Shown: positions 1 through 10,071 of the stretch, piece after piece
How the letters are laid out: the number at the start of each line of letters is the position of its first letter
How positions within the stretch are numbered: position 1 is the first letter of the stretch
Assembly (NCBI GenBank): GCA_025769875.1
Contig: JAGFNK010000695.1
Location: 1 to 25,166 of the forward strand
Source: Russula earlei
Taxonomy: Eukaryota > Basidiomycota > Agaricomycetes > Russulales > Russulaceae
DNA length: 25,166 bases
Direction of reading: 5' to 3'
Notes under the pieces: model-generated
Database searches by the model: none
Seen by the model: only the letters and a program-made list of their open reading frames with translations
Told to the model about the DNA's origin: nothing
Program-made: the position numbers and the translations under genes

Positions 1-632
1 AGTGCCCTCTCAGATCTGTGTGCACAGTCCCCTCCAAGATATTTCAGACGCAGACGTGAGCAAGACCCAGAATGTCTAAGTGAGAGTGGACATGGGGAAC
101 CGATGAAGTGTCCCAACAGTGCCAAGTGAGTTTAGCTTGATGTACAAGCTGTGTGCGGTGAGGCGGAATGAGGGGATCTGGCGGCGTGATGCGGGGTAAG
201 GTGAAGTGAGTGTGGTGTGTAGGGAGTCTAATGGGGTTTCTGGAGATGCGCAATCAACTGGTTTATTGAATTTGGCATTGAGTATCACCGATCCTGTAAG
301 GACTAAGAATTGTGCAGGTGGAGCAGTGTTAGTAACATGTCCCCTGAGTAGCAGTATGTATGTGTTTGTCATGTGACGATAAGATTATGATGGTCAGGCG
401 TGTGCAGATACGCCCTACATCTGAAGACATGAAATTATGAAACCGTGTGAAGTGTGCACCAACTGAGAAATGCGTGATGGAGTCCAATCATAGATATGGA
501 TGGCAGTGTTAGTATTTTAGCTCCAGGACCTGAGAGTGAGACCAGCGCCGTGCAACTGTGAGCATGTGTTGTCTCCAAGGGTCTCAGTCCTTCTTTCAGC
601 TCCTCCATTCTCCTGTGGTAAATCTGGCATTG
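1..632. other. Left flank, no recognisable gene
   Basis: No gene is recognisable here. Two overlapping minus-strand open stretches (76-372 and 44-253) have no motif I can name and do not continue. The sequence is poor in CpG and rich in TG/CA, as in the decayed elements to its right, so it is probably old transposon sequence. The long inverted repeat of the next element begins at about 633. Confidence 0.4.
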
Positions 633-1867
633 TTATTGCCATTTTCAGCGCACTTGGTGGAGTTTGAATTCCACCCAAATTGGTGCAGAAAACCCTCTCA
701 AACATGTGGGGCGAATATCTCCCTCAAAACAGCTTCAAATCACATAAAACTCATTTTCCCTGAATCGCCTGAATGAGGGCTAGGCAGCCCCATTGTTTTC
801 ATGAGATTTGAGTGAGAATTGGTGGAGCTGGACTCAAGCCACCTCCACATGTGTATTAGATGAATTACAACTCAAAATCATGGTCTATATCTTTTATTTT
901 TCCCTCATGTTGTACCCATGGGCTGTCTTGAGGCAGCCTCATAGTGTCTTTGACTCAAGCATTGTGGTGTGCAACGTTGTTTCCCTCATATTGTGTGACA
1001 GTAGCACAGTCATGTGCTGGGAAGGAGCCCCCCCAGGAAGTGCACACCTGAGCCCATGGGGCGGTGAAGTGTGTCCAAGAATGCAGAATGACTTCATAAG
1101 ACTGAAGCTCCAAAGAGGAGGAGCACCTAGCAGGAACCCAAGAATGCGTTTGTCTATTCAACTGCACTCAGGTTCACACAGATGATAAGGGAACAACAGG
1201 GCAACTTTATTCAACATGGTAGCAGATACAGGTGGGAACTGAGGCTAAGGAACAGGAAAAGCACAAAAGACAGGCATATGAAAGGAAATCTAGATGTGAG
1301 AAGGGGACTGAAGCTGGACAATGTGAGGTATCAAGTCATGGTCTCCAGTGGCTGTGGTAGTGGCATGTGGCAATTTGTGAAGGATGGCCAAGGCCAGGTG
1401 TGGTGATGAGGGGTGTGGTTGAGTTGCAATGTGAGGAGGGGGAGACGATGCAAAGGAGAGGCTGGAGGGGGGATAGGGAGAGTGCTGGTGGGTGGTTGCT
1501 TGGGCGCTGATGGTGCTGCCGAATGCAATTGCAGGTGGGACGATTGGAGAACTTGGATGGCAGATGCAAGGTAGAGGAGTGAGGGGGCATGGAAGTAGAA
1601 AGGGAGAGGGAAGACAGCAGCAGGCTGGGAAATGGACGCATAGGCGGCATGCAGATCTCTGACTAACAAAATGAGAGTCTAGTAAAAAATGGGAGAAAAG
1701 CATACCGAAATGTACAGTAGCAACACTGTCCAATGGCAACAAAGACGGCGGCATGGTATGGGGCTCTTCGGCTGTGCATTGGGACTCGTTGGTGCATGAT
1801 GAAGGCAGGGGCATTGAGGGCAAGGGCATGCGGCAGTTGATGGGGGCAAGGGTGGCGTGCTGGCAGC

Positions 1868-1892
1868 GATGATGATGATGATGATGATGATG
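1868..1892 (+). repeat. (GAT)n microsatellite in left arm
   Basis: There are about eight uninterrupted GAT units. The matching site in the right arm (about 4965-4976) has only about four ATC units, so the array changed length after the arms became identical. Confidence 0.85.
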
Positions 1893-2288
1893 TGAGGACA
1901 AAGAGGAGATGGCATGAAAGGAATATGCACATATGTACTCTTGTAAGTGATTCACGGCCAGCCATATAGCTGTGTGGGTGAGTCGACATCAAGGCCATGT
2001 GCCTTTGTGACAATTTTGCATGTCTTGTGGTCAATGCATTTGTGCTGTAGTGAGTTCCCAGGCTTCTGCATTTACATAGGCATAGGACTCCTCCTCCCCA
2101 TCCTCATCAATAGCAGGAAGGGATGTCTTGGAAGCCCGAGCTCATGGTCGTGATCGCTTTGGTTGAGTGGGAGTGCCTGAGCTGTCACTTTCATTTCCAC
2201 CAGTTTTTTTTTCGGGCAGCCTTCCTTTGGCCAGTAGTACATGTTGGTGCAGGCCAGTGTTTTGAAGCATGTTGCTTCGAGCCCATGA

Positions 2289-2822
2289 GGCACCTTTTAC
2301 CAACTGAGAATTCTTGAATCTTGAACTTGAACTTGGATTTTGGGATTTTCTGGGAGTGACAGGAGTGATGTAAGTGATATGATGTATATAATAAATTAAT
2401 ATGCATTTCTTTTTGTTGTCATTTGCATACTCACATATTTGGGATGTGTCAGCGTCAAACTTGGAGTCGAGCAGTCCAACTCGAGCTCAACATCTGGGTG
2501 CTTGCAGCCCCATTTTCACCAGAGCTGCACATACAAAATTTGCACAAAGATGTGCACCCACACATTGGTGACACATATTCTGCCTTATGACATGCTTGCA
2601 ATACCCCACTTGGAAGGAGTGGATGGAAGGGTTAGAAAAAATATTTTACATATCACATGTAAACCCAGTAAATCACACTGGAAAATAACTCATATTTGAA
2701 ATGGACTCATATTAGTTTATTATGTCACTTACATCACACCTGTCATTCCTGTCACTCCTGGAAAATCCCAAAATCCAAGTTCAAGTTCAAGATTCAAGAA
2801 TTCTTGGTTGGTAAAAGGGGCC
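2289..2822. mobile_element. MITE copy 1 (534 bp), PIF/Harbinger-like, in left arm
   Basis: Terminal inverted repeats of about 100 bp run from GGCACCTTTTACCAA at the left to TTGGTAAAAGGGGCC at the right, sharing the words gaattcttgaatcttgaac and gaacttggattttggg. The element is flanked by TGA on both sides (2286-2288 and 2823-2825). The right arm of the host element shows the empty site with a single TGA, which proves the insertion. A 3-bp T-N-A duplication with GG...CC tips resembles PIF/Harbinger MITEs, a class inference. The interior has no coding capacity I would trust. A second copy lies at 10075-10619. Confidence 0.88.
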
Positions 2823-3210
2823 TGAGTGTTTAGGGGGTTGAAATGGAGGGGTAGAGTAAGGTATGGTGAGCAGCTCTGGGAAGGGAAGAACACCCTGTCG
2901 TCATCCTGGAGTAGGAGTGGACAGGGTGGACGGTTGATGAATAAGCCACACAACTCTTTACAGCTTTACACAACAACAGGGCCCACACATGAGGCACCCA
3001 TGCAGGCGTTGTAGCAAGTTTGTGGACACGGGTGAGAACATGGGGAGCAGGTTGTAGGGGGAAAGGCCAGCACAGCTGATTTCATGGCCAGCAGCCGTGA
3101 GTGGTGGGGGTCTCAGTTGGCTTGGGGTCCAATGATGTTCAAGGCCAGAATGGAGCTTTGCAAGGTACAATACAGTACAACAAGGGGACACCACAGTAAC
3201 TCGGAAAAAG

Positions 3211-4374
3211 TCAGATATAGTGACATTTGTGGAACCAACCTGCTGCGTCATCCGACGTAACAGAGAATGCTGCCCTATACAGGAAAACCCACACATTGGT
3301 ATCATCACCACCCAAGTCAGCACGAGCCACACCCCCATTCTGACGAACGTAGGCCTTGATCTTTGAAAATGTGAGTTCGATTGGATTACAATCAGGAGAG
3401 TATGGTGGCAGGTAAAGGAGCCAACATCCCCTTCATCAAATGAGCAATACATCAGCATGAGAAAACAATATAATACTTTTCTTCAACCATTTGGAGTATT
3501 CGTGGACTTCTATGAATGAGCACGTTGTCCATAATCAATACTGAGTTCTTGCCAGGGAAGGGATTCATTTTCAAAAGTAGACCTTGGATGAAGCCAGTAA
3601 ATCATTCAGATGTGAAAGAACCCTCAACCAGCTGGCTATAGATGATGCCATTGAGTGAGAGCGCTGGGAGAAGCAAATAACTGGATACTTTGTATTCTAG
3701 TCTGTTGTAGATATAGATAGCAGGACACACTGTTTTCCTCGAATGAAAAAGCTCTTCCTTACCACTGCTTGCCCTGACATCACCCATGCTCGCCCTCGAA
3801 GGTCAGTTTGGCAATCAAAGGAGCCTTCATCCACAAAAACTGCCTGCTCTGCAGTATAGGTGATGCCAAAGGTATACTGATACTGAAGGCGCAGGTCCTC
3901 GTTGCACTCTAGTGCATTTTTGCTCAGCTAGGCAAGTCAGTGCACTTGAGTGTGAACTCAAGGTGAAATGACTTACCTCCTTCATCATGAAGCCACTCCT
4001 TCTCAGGGTACACCATATAGACATCAATGACACCTCAACACCAGTCCTTTCTCTTAAAATATCTCTCAGCTCGTCAAGATAGGCATCCAGAGTATGGATG
4101 ATGGTGCCTTGAAGAAACTAGCCAATATGCGAACTAGAGAATGTGGGGAACTCATTTGTACTTCCTGCATTGTAAGGATTCTATTTTCTGGTTGGAGTAG
4201 ACTGTTTGGGCGATTGGCTGTTCCATGAGATCTGAAATCGGCCACAATGCGCTCTATAGTATGACGAGGAACTCCAGTGTGATGGGTGATATTGTCAAGG
4301 GTCAACTTTGAAGACATGTGTAAGATAATGATAATCCTGTGTGTATCATCAGATAATGCCCGGCCACGTGGCAT
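3211..4374 (-). pseudogene. Tc1/mariner-like transposase pseudogene (HTH + DDE_3)
   Basis: A DNA transposase binds the element ends and catalyses cut-and-paste transposition. From the start at 4374 the protein opens MPRGRALSDDTHR, followed by a helix-turn-helix segment ending in VADFRSHGT (about residues 1-60). A frameshift near 4090-4150 moves the reading to a LDELREILRERTGVEV segment and then GFMMKEV, typical of the second DNA-binding helix region. A further shift near 3950 leads to the catalytic domain: FVDEGSFD (first Asp), VLIMDNVLIH (second Asp) and [13 protein letters not shown] (third acidic residue, Glu). Stops and frameshifts break it into at least three or four frames, and the product ends at a TGA at 3211-3213. 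The full length of about 385 codons fits the family. It is dead as it stands. Confidence 0.85.
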
Positions 4375-4430
4375 ATGTTTAGTTGAGTGTGCGATGAAAA
4401 GCGTGATGTAAAGAAAGCATAAAGCGAGTG

Positions 4431-6213
4431 TGTAAAGAGTCGTGTGGCTTATTCATCAACTGTCCACCCGTCCACTCCTACTCCAGGACGATGACAGGGT
4501 GTTCTTCCCTTCCCAGAGCTGCTCACCATACCTTACTCTACCCCTCCATTTCAACCCCCTAAACCCTCATGGGCTCGAAGCAATGTGCTTTAAAATGCCG
4601 GCCTGCACCGACACGTACTACTGGCCAAAGGAAGGCTGCCTGAAAAAAAACTGGTGAAAATGAAAGTGACAGCTCAGGCACTCCCACTTGACTGAAGCGA
4701 TCACAACGATGAGCTCGGGCTTTCAAGACATTCCTTCCTGCTATTGATGAGGATGGGGAGGAAGAGTCCTATGCCTATGTATATGCAGAAGCCTGGGAAC
4801 TCACTACAGCACAAATGCATGGACCACAAGACATGCAAAATTGTCACAAAGGCACATGGCCTCGATGTCGACTCACCCACACAGCTATATGGCTGCCCAC
4901 GAATCGCTTACAAGAGTACATATGTGCATATTCCTTTCGTGCCATCTCCTCTTTGTGCTCACATCATCATCATCGTCACTGCCAGCATGCCACCCTCACC
5001 CCCATCAACTGCTGCATGCCCTTGCCCTCAATGCCCCTGCCTTCACCATGCACCAACGAGTCCCAATGCACAGCCAAAGAGCCCCATACCATGCTGCTGT
5101 CTTCGTTGCCATCGGACGGTGTTGCTACTGTACATTTCGGTATGCTTTTCTCCCATTTTTTACTAGACTCTCATTTTGTTAGTCAGAGATCTGCATGCCG
5201 CCTATGCATCCATTTCCCAGCCTGCTGCTGTCTTCCCTCTCCCTTTCTACTTCCACGCCCCCTCACTCCTCTACCTCGCATCTGCCATCCAAGTTCTCCA
5301 ATCGTCCCACCCACAATTGCATTCGACAGCACCATCAGCGCCCAAGCAACCACCCACCAGCACTCTCCCTATCCCCCCTTCCAGCCTCTCCTTTGCATTG
5401 TCTCCCCCTCCTCACATTGCAACTCGACCACACCCCTCGTCACCACACCTGGCCTTGGCCATCCTTCACAAATTGCCACATGCCACTACCACAGCCGCTG
5501 GAGACCATGACTCGATACCTCACATTGTCCAGCTTCAGTCCCCTTCTCACATCTAGATTTCCTTTCATATGCCTGTCTTTTGTGCTTTTCCTGTTCCTTA
5601 GCCTCAGTTCCCACCTGTATCTGCTACCATGTTGAATAAAGTTGCCCTGTTGTTCCCTTATCATCTGTGTGAACCTGAGTGCAGTTGAATAGACAAACGC
5701 ATTCTTGCATTCCTGCTAGGTGCTCCTCCTCTTTGGAGCTTCAGTCTTATGAAGTCATTCTGCATTCTTGGACACACTTCACCGCCCCATGGGCTCAGGT
5801 GTGCACTTCCTGGGGGGGCTCCTTCCCAGCACATGACCGTGCTACTGTCATACGATATGAGGGAAACAACATTGCACACCACAACGCTTGAGTCAAAAAC
5901 ACTATGGGGCTGCCTCAAGACAGCCCATGGGTACAACATGAGGGAAAAATAAAAGATATAGACCATGATTTTGAGTTGTAATTCATCTAATACACATGTG
6001 GAGGTGGCTTGAGTCCAGCTCCACCAATTCTCACTCAAATCTCATGAAAACAATGGGGCTGCCTAGCCCTCATTCAGGCAATTCAGGAACAATGAGCTTT
6101 ATGTGAATTGAAGCTGTTTTGAGGGAGATATTCGCCCCGCATGTTTGAGAGGGTTTTCTGCGCCGATTTGGGTGAAATCCAAACACCACCAAATGTGCTG
6201 AAAATGGCAATAA
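4431..6213 (-). repeat. Right arm of the long inverted repeat
   Basis: This 1,783-bp arm mirrors 633-2963 and lacks the MITE, so it preserves the empty target site near 4560-4575. CpG losses are reciprocal: near 5835-5890 it keeps CG in gaccgtg and acgata where the left arm has TG or CA, and has lost one CG that the left arm keeps. The plus strand reads like an outward transcript end, with AATAAA at 5635-5640. Open frames up to 231 codons are present in all three plus frames and look compositional. Confidence 0.9.
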
Positions 6214-6463
6214 TCTGTGTGATTCCTCGCTGATCCAAGACTGATCTGAGTGCACGTTGCCCAATAGCTAGTGCCTCAAATTGATCTCACATGTAGCAGA
6301 TTGGTTAAGGTACCATACATAATTTGTAGCCAAGGATCCGATTGCTAAGGGGCAGCCGAGAGAAGAAGTCGCGTTTGCTAGCCGAGCTTGCTAGCCAAGT
6401 GCATACCCCGGACAAGATGACTGATCGTGATCCATAGCGCTAAGCGAGATCTGAGTACTAGAA
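6214..6463. other. Spacer between Tc1-like element and copia remnant
   Basis: This spacer has no gene. It keeps more CpG than its neighbours and contains short repeated words (gctagccgag, gctagccaag near 6376-6396). I see no transposon end. Confidence 0.4.
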
Positions 6464-6599
6464 TCACTGTAGTAGATTAACGCATGGTGGAAACATATGT
6501 TCCATGTGCTGATGCGAGATGTGGAATAAAGGGGCACTTCTGTGCACATGTAGAGCTGGAGTTATGAAATGAATATGATGAACAGTATATTGTTCTCCA

Positions 6600-6916
6600 G
6601 ATTTGTGCAATCTTCCAATCTTTTGATGTGTAAATTTGAACACCCCTCTTGAGTGTATGTGATGCATCCCTTGTTCTGAAGTAGCACATGCACTGAGTAG
6701 TTGCGTGCATCGGCCTTCGATACATGTATGATGTCTATGAGGGTTAATAGAATATCTCCAACTCCTTCTGGCTGGCAGGACAGATACCAATCCAGTCCAG
6801 ATCTGTCTGATGACTGCAAGACCTCCCAGAGTAATGCATCTGGAGGCCGGAGCACAATAAATGAAGTCGGGAGTCCGGAATGGACTAATGTAATGGGTAG
6901 CTCCGTGGTCGATCAA
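6600..6916 (-). pseudogene. Copia protease fragment
   Basis: The aspartic protease of a copia polyprotein matures Gag and Pol inside the particle. The minus-strand frame from 6916 gives IDHGATHYISP, matching the copia active-site block (D-S-G-A-T-x-H-x-S-P) with Ser replaced by His. It continues with a CITLGG-like segment and, after frame changes, DARNYSVHVLLQNKG, the usual end of the domain. At least two frameshifts break it. Assignment rests on motif order, which is clear although sequence identity cannot be measured here. Confidence 0.6.
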
Positions 6917-7019
6917 GATCTAGCTGCCGTGTAAAGGGAAACCAGAATCTCATCTTCATTGGACGTCCGACACCTCAGTGATAGTGCAGTAGTGCCCACT
7001 ATGTACACGCTGACGTTCC

Positions 7020-7570
7020 TGTCAGTGCCTGTCCTTCTGTCTTTTGTTGCCTTCTTCTCCTCTTCCGGTAGTCCAGACTGTGTGTCCAAATTAATTTCAA
7101 TAAAAACACTTGATTTTGAACGTATCATCGTGTATCTTTACCAGAATGTCTGTATTAAGTGAGGTGGAGAGGCTGGCCCGACGACCAGGGAAAGGTTTAT
7201 TGGAGCGCTGGAGGCTAGAATTGTTTGACGCGACAGCCAAGTAAGCGTCGGATAATGCTTTAGTGAATATGAAAGTGATAAGGAGATTCGATATGAGTAT
7301 GTCATCATTTAGGAGAGTGATTCTTGCATCATTTAGTTGCAATTGTGGGAATGCCGGATGTATGTTGTCTAGGAATGTGCCTGTGAGGGCTACGAATGAA
7401 TATGAATGCTGACATTTGATCCAATGCCGCCATATGTGCGTTTGAGTTCTTCCCACTTGAGCTTGCAAGTAAACAATTTGATGTCTTTTTTTGTTACTGC
7501 CAATGTGACCTTTCTGAATGTATATTTCAAGAGCGCATGCATCTAAAGGAGATCTCCCCCAGCGTCCCAA
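7020..7570 (-). pseudogene. Copia gag remnant
   Basis: The minus-strand frame from 7570 contains QLNDARITLLNDDILISNLL followed by DAYLAVASNNSSL, which resembles the C-terminal half of copia Gag. Near 7087-7035 another frame gives GHTVWTTGRGEEGNKRQ, which resembles a decayed zinc-knuckle tail (G-H-T-V...G-G-G-x-E-G). The cysteines of the knuckle are not intact. It lies between an LTR/primer site and a protease on the same strand, which supports the call. Confidence 0.45.
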
Positions 7571-7958
7571 GTGGTATTGCTGGAGAGACTATCATCTGTA
7601 TTGTGTGACATGCAATAACTATTCATGATTGTGGGGTAATGGCCAGTAAGCGAGATGACCAAGCGAGTGATTGAGATTTCAGGAGGGAACATAAACATGG
7701 TGCAAGGGTGCCATGAGTAAATGTTAGGGAAATGTGGATTGCCAATCCAGGCTAATGGAGCGGTTGTTGCCAGATTAATGAAGATAAATCAGTACCCCTG
7801 ATGTGTGATAGATAGCATGCATGTCAATCCTTTGGCTCCAGGGACTGAGGGAGTAGGATGTCGTCTGATTAACAGAGGCTCTTGAATAAGGGAGATATAT
7901 CGAGGGAGAATGATGAGCTTGTGTGTTGATCTTTGCCTTTGGAATTTAGACATGGTCA

Positions 7959-7971
7959 GGGCCCATAACCA
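7959..7971 (-). promoter_or_regulatory. Primer-binding site matching the initiator tRNA anticodon arm
   Basis: The minus strand reads TGGTTATGGGCCC directly after the LTR. It is complementary to the GGGCCCAUAACC anticodon region of eukaryotic initiator tRNA-Met. Drosophila copia is known to prime from an internal (half-molecule) initiator tRNA, and this matches that mode rather than priming at a tRNA 3' CCA end. Confidence 0.6.
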
Positions 7972-8460
7972 TTTGAAGCAGATGGGCGCAGGTTATGATA
8001 AGAGCAATAAGATCCTTAAGATCTATCAAAAGATATTTCAGTTTGTGTAAGACAAAACTATAAATCAGTAATACCTATCAAAAGATATCTACAATGCGTG
8101 ATTAGATGCGATAGATAAGATAGGAAACAGTAAGTACTCACTTCAGTTTGTGTGAGACAAAACTGAAGCGATCTAGCTAATTGAGTGCCTCTTAAATATG
8201 CAAAAGCATCTCTAAGCAAAGTAATCATAACTACCAACTTGTATCATAGAGGATCAGTTGTTAGTAGCTAGCAATTGTCATCAATTAACTTATCATTGTA
8301 ACATATGCAGGCTGCAGCATCTGAGCTGAGCTGGTCTGAGTTGATCCGACAGCATGAGCGATGCATGTGAGCCAAGAGCACCCAGTCTGTGGGAGCCAAC
8401 GCATTAATGCAACAGGGCTGTGATTACATCAGACTGCCCAAAGCAGTGGTAATCTCAACA
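7971..8460 (-). repeat. LTR of copia family A (old, CpG-depleted copy)
   Basis: This is about 490 bp and matches 23662-24150 in reverse orientation along its whole length. The minus strand starts TGTTGAGATTACC; the other end (CTTCAAAT) has lost the CTTCAACA tip of the intact copy. It contains the twice-repeated word caaaagatat and the paired ttgtcttacacaaactga motif. In the block at 8334-8424 only 3 CpGs remain where the intact copy has 18. No clear target duplication is seen, as expected if this is the 5' LTR of a truncated element. Confidence 0.85.
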
Positions 8461-8930
8461 GGAACCATCCTCCTTGACTTCTTTTAATAACCACCCCACC
8501 ATTTGATTTCAATGAGCATTTCTGTGCTCAAGCCTGGGGCTTCCCCGATCCCACTGACCACAAGTGTTCCTCCACACACAGTGTTTTATCACATTTGTTT
8601 CTTTTTTGTCCCCTTCTCCTGCACTTCCAACTAGCTGATGAGGCCTCCCTCCCTATTCCCAGTAACTTGATGATTGTGAGAATGAATGGGTTGTGACTTT
8701 GTGTGTGTGGTTCTGTTTTTTTGTGTTTTCACATGAGCCTCTAATTAAACCTCATTCTTCTCTAGTCCCCTCTTTCACCTTGTGCCCCTCTCGTTCACCT
8801 CTCCTACCCTCCAGTTGCATTTCTCCACCCTGAGTGACCTCTGTGCCTGGCATTACAGACAGTGTGGTGGGGGTGTATTTTCCCTATTATTTTCGAGTGG
8901 GCCATGTGCGCTCACTTTGGATGTGAGGCA
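8461..8930. other. Non-coding stretch, pyrimidine-rich
   Basis: There is no supported gene. The plus strand is C/T-rich with runs such as ccctctttcaccttgtgccc and a t-rich tract near 8715, resembling a transposon 3' untranslated region, but no element ends were found. Confidence 0.35.
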
Positions 8931-9320
8931 AAAGGTAGAATAGAAAAAATTATCCAACTAGAAAAATTGTTGAAATAAAAAATTATCCAAATAAAAGAAA
9001 TTGTCCTGCCCTCCATTATAATAACTTGTAGATTATGTGATGCTGATAACACTGTTATAATTAGTGTAATAACTGTGGTTATAAGTCTATAATAATTACA
9101 ATTATGCAATGCTCATAACTGGGTAATATTTGAGGTGGATCTAATTATGTAACATGCATAACTTGGTTATAACTGGTATGATAAGACCATTATAAGTGTG
9201 AATATAATTGTGATTATGAGAACACAAGCCTTCATTATCATCATGACAACAAAGCTGGAGAATTATATCAAATTACCTCATTATAATCGGCTATAATGCC
9301 CCTTCCCAATTTTCTGTCAT
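8931..9320. repeat. AT-rich block with recurrent TTATAA / CATAACT words
   Basis: This is strongly AT-rich compared with both sides. The words ttataa, cattataa and ataactgg recur at irregular spacing, for example near 9016, 9055, 9080, 9116, 9160, 9192 and 9282. This suggests a degenerate tandem array or an AT-rich transposon interior. No coding signal is present. Confidence 0.45.
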
Positions 9321-10071
9321 AGTGGTGGGGGATGGGGTAACCTGTAACGTTGATGAGCGGTGAGAGGTCAACCCTGAGATCTTTGAGATGGTAGTGTACA
9401 GTGAGTTTGCCACCAAGCTTTCTGATGTGATGTGGGCAGCTTGGGCAGGAGACAGTGCAGAGCCACGAACTGCTTATGTGTTGGAGATTGGTTCAGTTTT
9501 TCCAACCATTGTACCCCCTCTCTACCTGCATCTCTGATTGATTACCATTCTTTTTTTTTGAAAAGCATTTAATTCCTAGGCCAGTAATCTAAGTAGTATT
9601 TTACTAAGATGTATGGAAACTAAGGATAATTGCTGGGTAGTGGGAAATTTGCCATTAGCCCTACCCAGTGCACTGAAGCTGGGCTGCGAGGGTCCGGTTG
9701 TGAGGGGAAATGCAGTTTGCACACACACATCCCTGGTGTTGGGATAGTGTGGGACACAGGGGAGGCTTTTAACCTAGAGTCATTGGTGGCCTCATACCCA
9801 CTAAAAACCTCATGTCTTTCCATCCAGTCCTTCAGGAGTTCCTGGCTGTATCTCAGGACTTCCTCCCAGGTGGCTTTGACCAGCAGTTTGTTGTGTTTGT
9901 TACATTTGATTTTTGTTGCAGTGAGTTTGTTGTTTGTCAGCCTCCTGTTACTGTCATTTTCATGTGACCTTGGACTTGCCATTTTTGGTTGTCATTTCAA
10001 GTGCAAAATTAAAACTGCTATATCTCAACAGGTTTTCAACCAGATTGCCTTGAAATTTTGCCAGTAGAACC
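9321..10071. other. Unrecognised stretch left of MITE copy 2
   Basis: Opposite-strand ORFs (9630-10067 plus, 9620-9982 minus) overlap completely and neither shows a known motif. The minus product has a plausible-looking EEVLRYSQELLKDWMERHE helix, so an old transposon protein is possible, but I cannot name it. Confidence 0.3.

Larger units (their letters stand above)
633..2963 (+). repeat. Left arm of the long inverted repeat (interrupted by a MITE)
   Basis: This is the reverse complement of 4431-6213 with scattered substitutions. It is about 1,796 bp once the 534-bp MITE and 3-bp target duplication are removed. It includes a GAT microsatellite, a very C/T-rich minus strand and a poly(A)-type signal. 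Several minus-strand frames are open at once (for example 1290-1955), which follows from the C-rich composition and few stop codons, so I do not call a gene. Where the arms differ, one usually has CG and the other TG or CA. Confidence 0.9.
636..6210 (-). mobile_element. Tc1/mariner-like DNA transposon with ~1.79-kb terminal inverted repeats
   Basis: Two long inverted arms (633-2963 and 4431-6213) enclose a 1.47-kb centre holding a decayed Tc1-type transposase on the minus strand. The outer tips read TTGCCATTTTCAGC and its reverse complement, and each tip is flanked by TA (634-635 and 6211-6212), the target duplication expected for Tc1/mariner. Without the MITE in the left arm the element is about 5.0 kb. 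Arms of this length are far beyond the tens to few hundred bases usual in the family. The arms also carry an outward poly(A)-type signal (AATAAA at 5635-5640, mirrored at 1206-1211). Because the TTA/TAA flanks are themselves symmetrical, TA duplication is consistent but not proven. Alternatively, two inverted copies of another repeat happened to flank a Tc1 element. Confidence 0.7.
6464..8460 (-). mobile_element. Decayed Ty1/copia element, 5' part only (LTR-PBS-gag-PR)
   Basis: Read on the minus strand, this has an LTR (8460-7971), a primer-binding site right behind it, gag remnants (about 7570-7020) and a protease remnant (about 6916-6600), in the usual copia order. Integrase, reverse transcriptase and the 3' LTR are missing, so it is truncated on the left. 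It is heavily CpG-depleted and frameshifted. A younger solo LTR of the same family sits at 23662-24150. Confidence 0.65.

Noticed and set aside
44..372. Possible protein fragment at the left edge
   Set aside because: Two minus-strand frames overlap and neither gives a recognisable domain. The sequence is too decayed to assign.
1290..1955. Open frames up to 221 and 231 codons in the two arms of the Tc1-like element, which look like a conserved protein
   Set aside because: All three frames of the C-rich strand are open over the same stretch, the translations are Pro/Ser/His-rich low complexity, and the microsatellite length differs between arms. Composition explains them.
2439..2699. An 86-codon ORF inside the MITE, also present in the second copy
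   Set aside because: The frame and start differ between copies and the sequence has no motif. The similarity comes from MITE homology.
7959..7971. A tRNA-like word (GGGCCCATAACC), considered as a tRNA gene
   Set aside because: Only the anticodon arm matches. There is no D-arm, T-arm or acceptor stem, and its place beside an LTR makes it a primer site.
9620..10067. Overlapping ORFs of 145 (plus) and 120 (minus) codons
   Set aside because: They are shadows of each other, no domain is recognised, and the region lies in decayed repeats.
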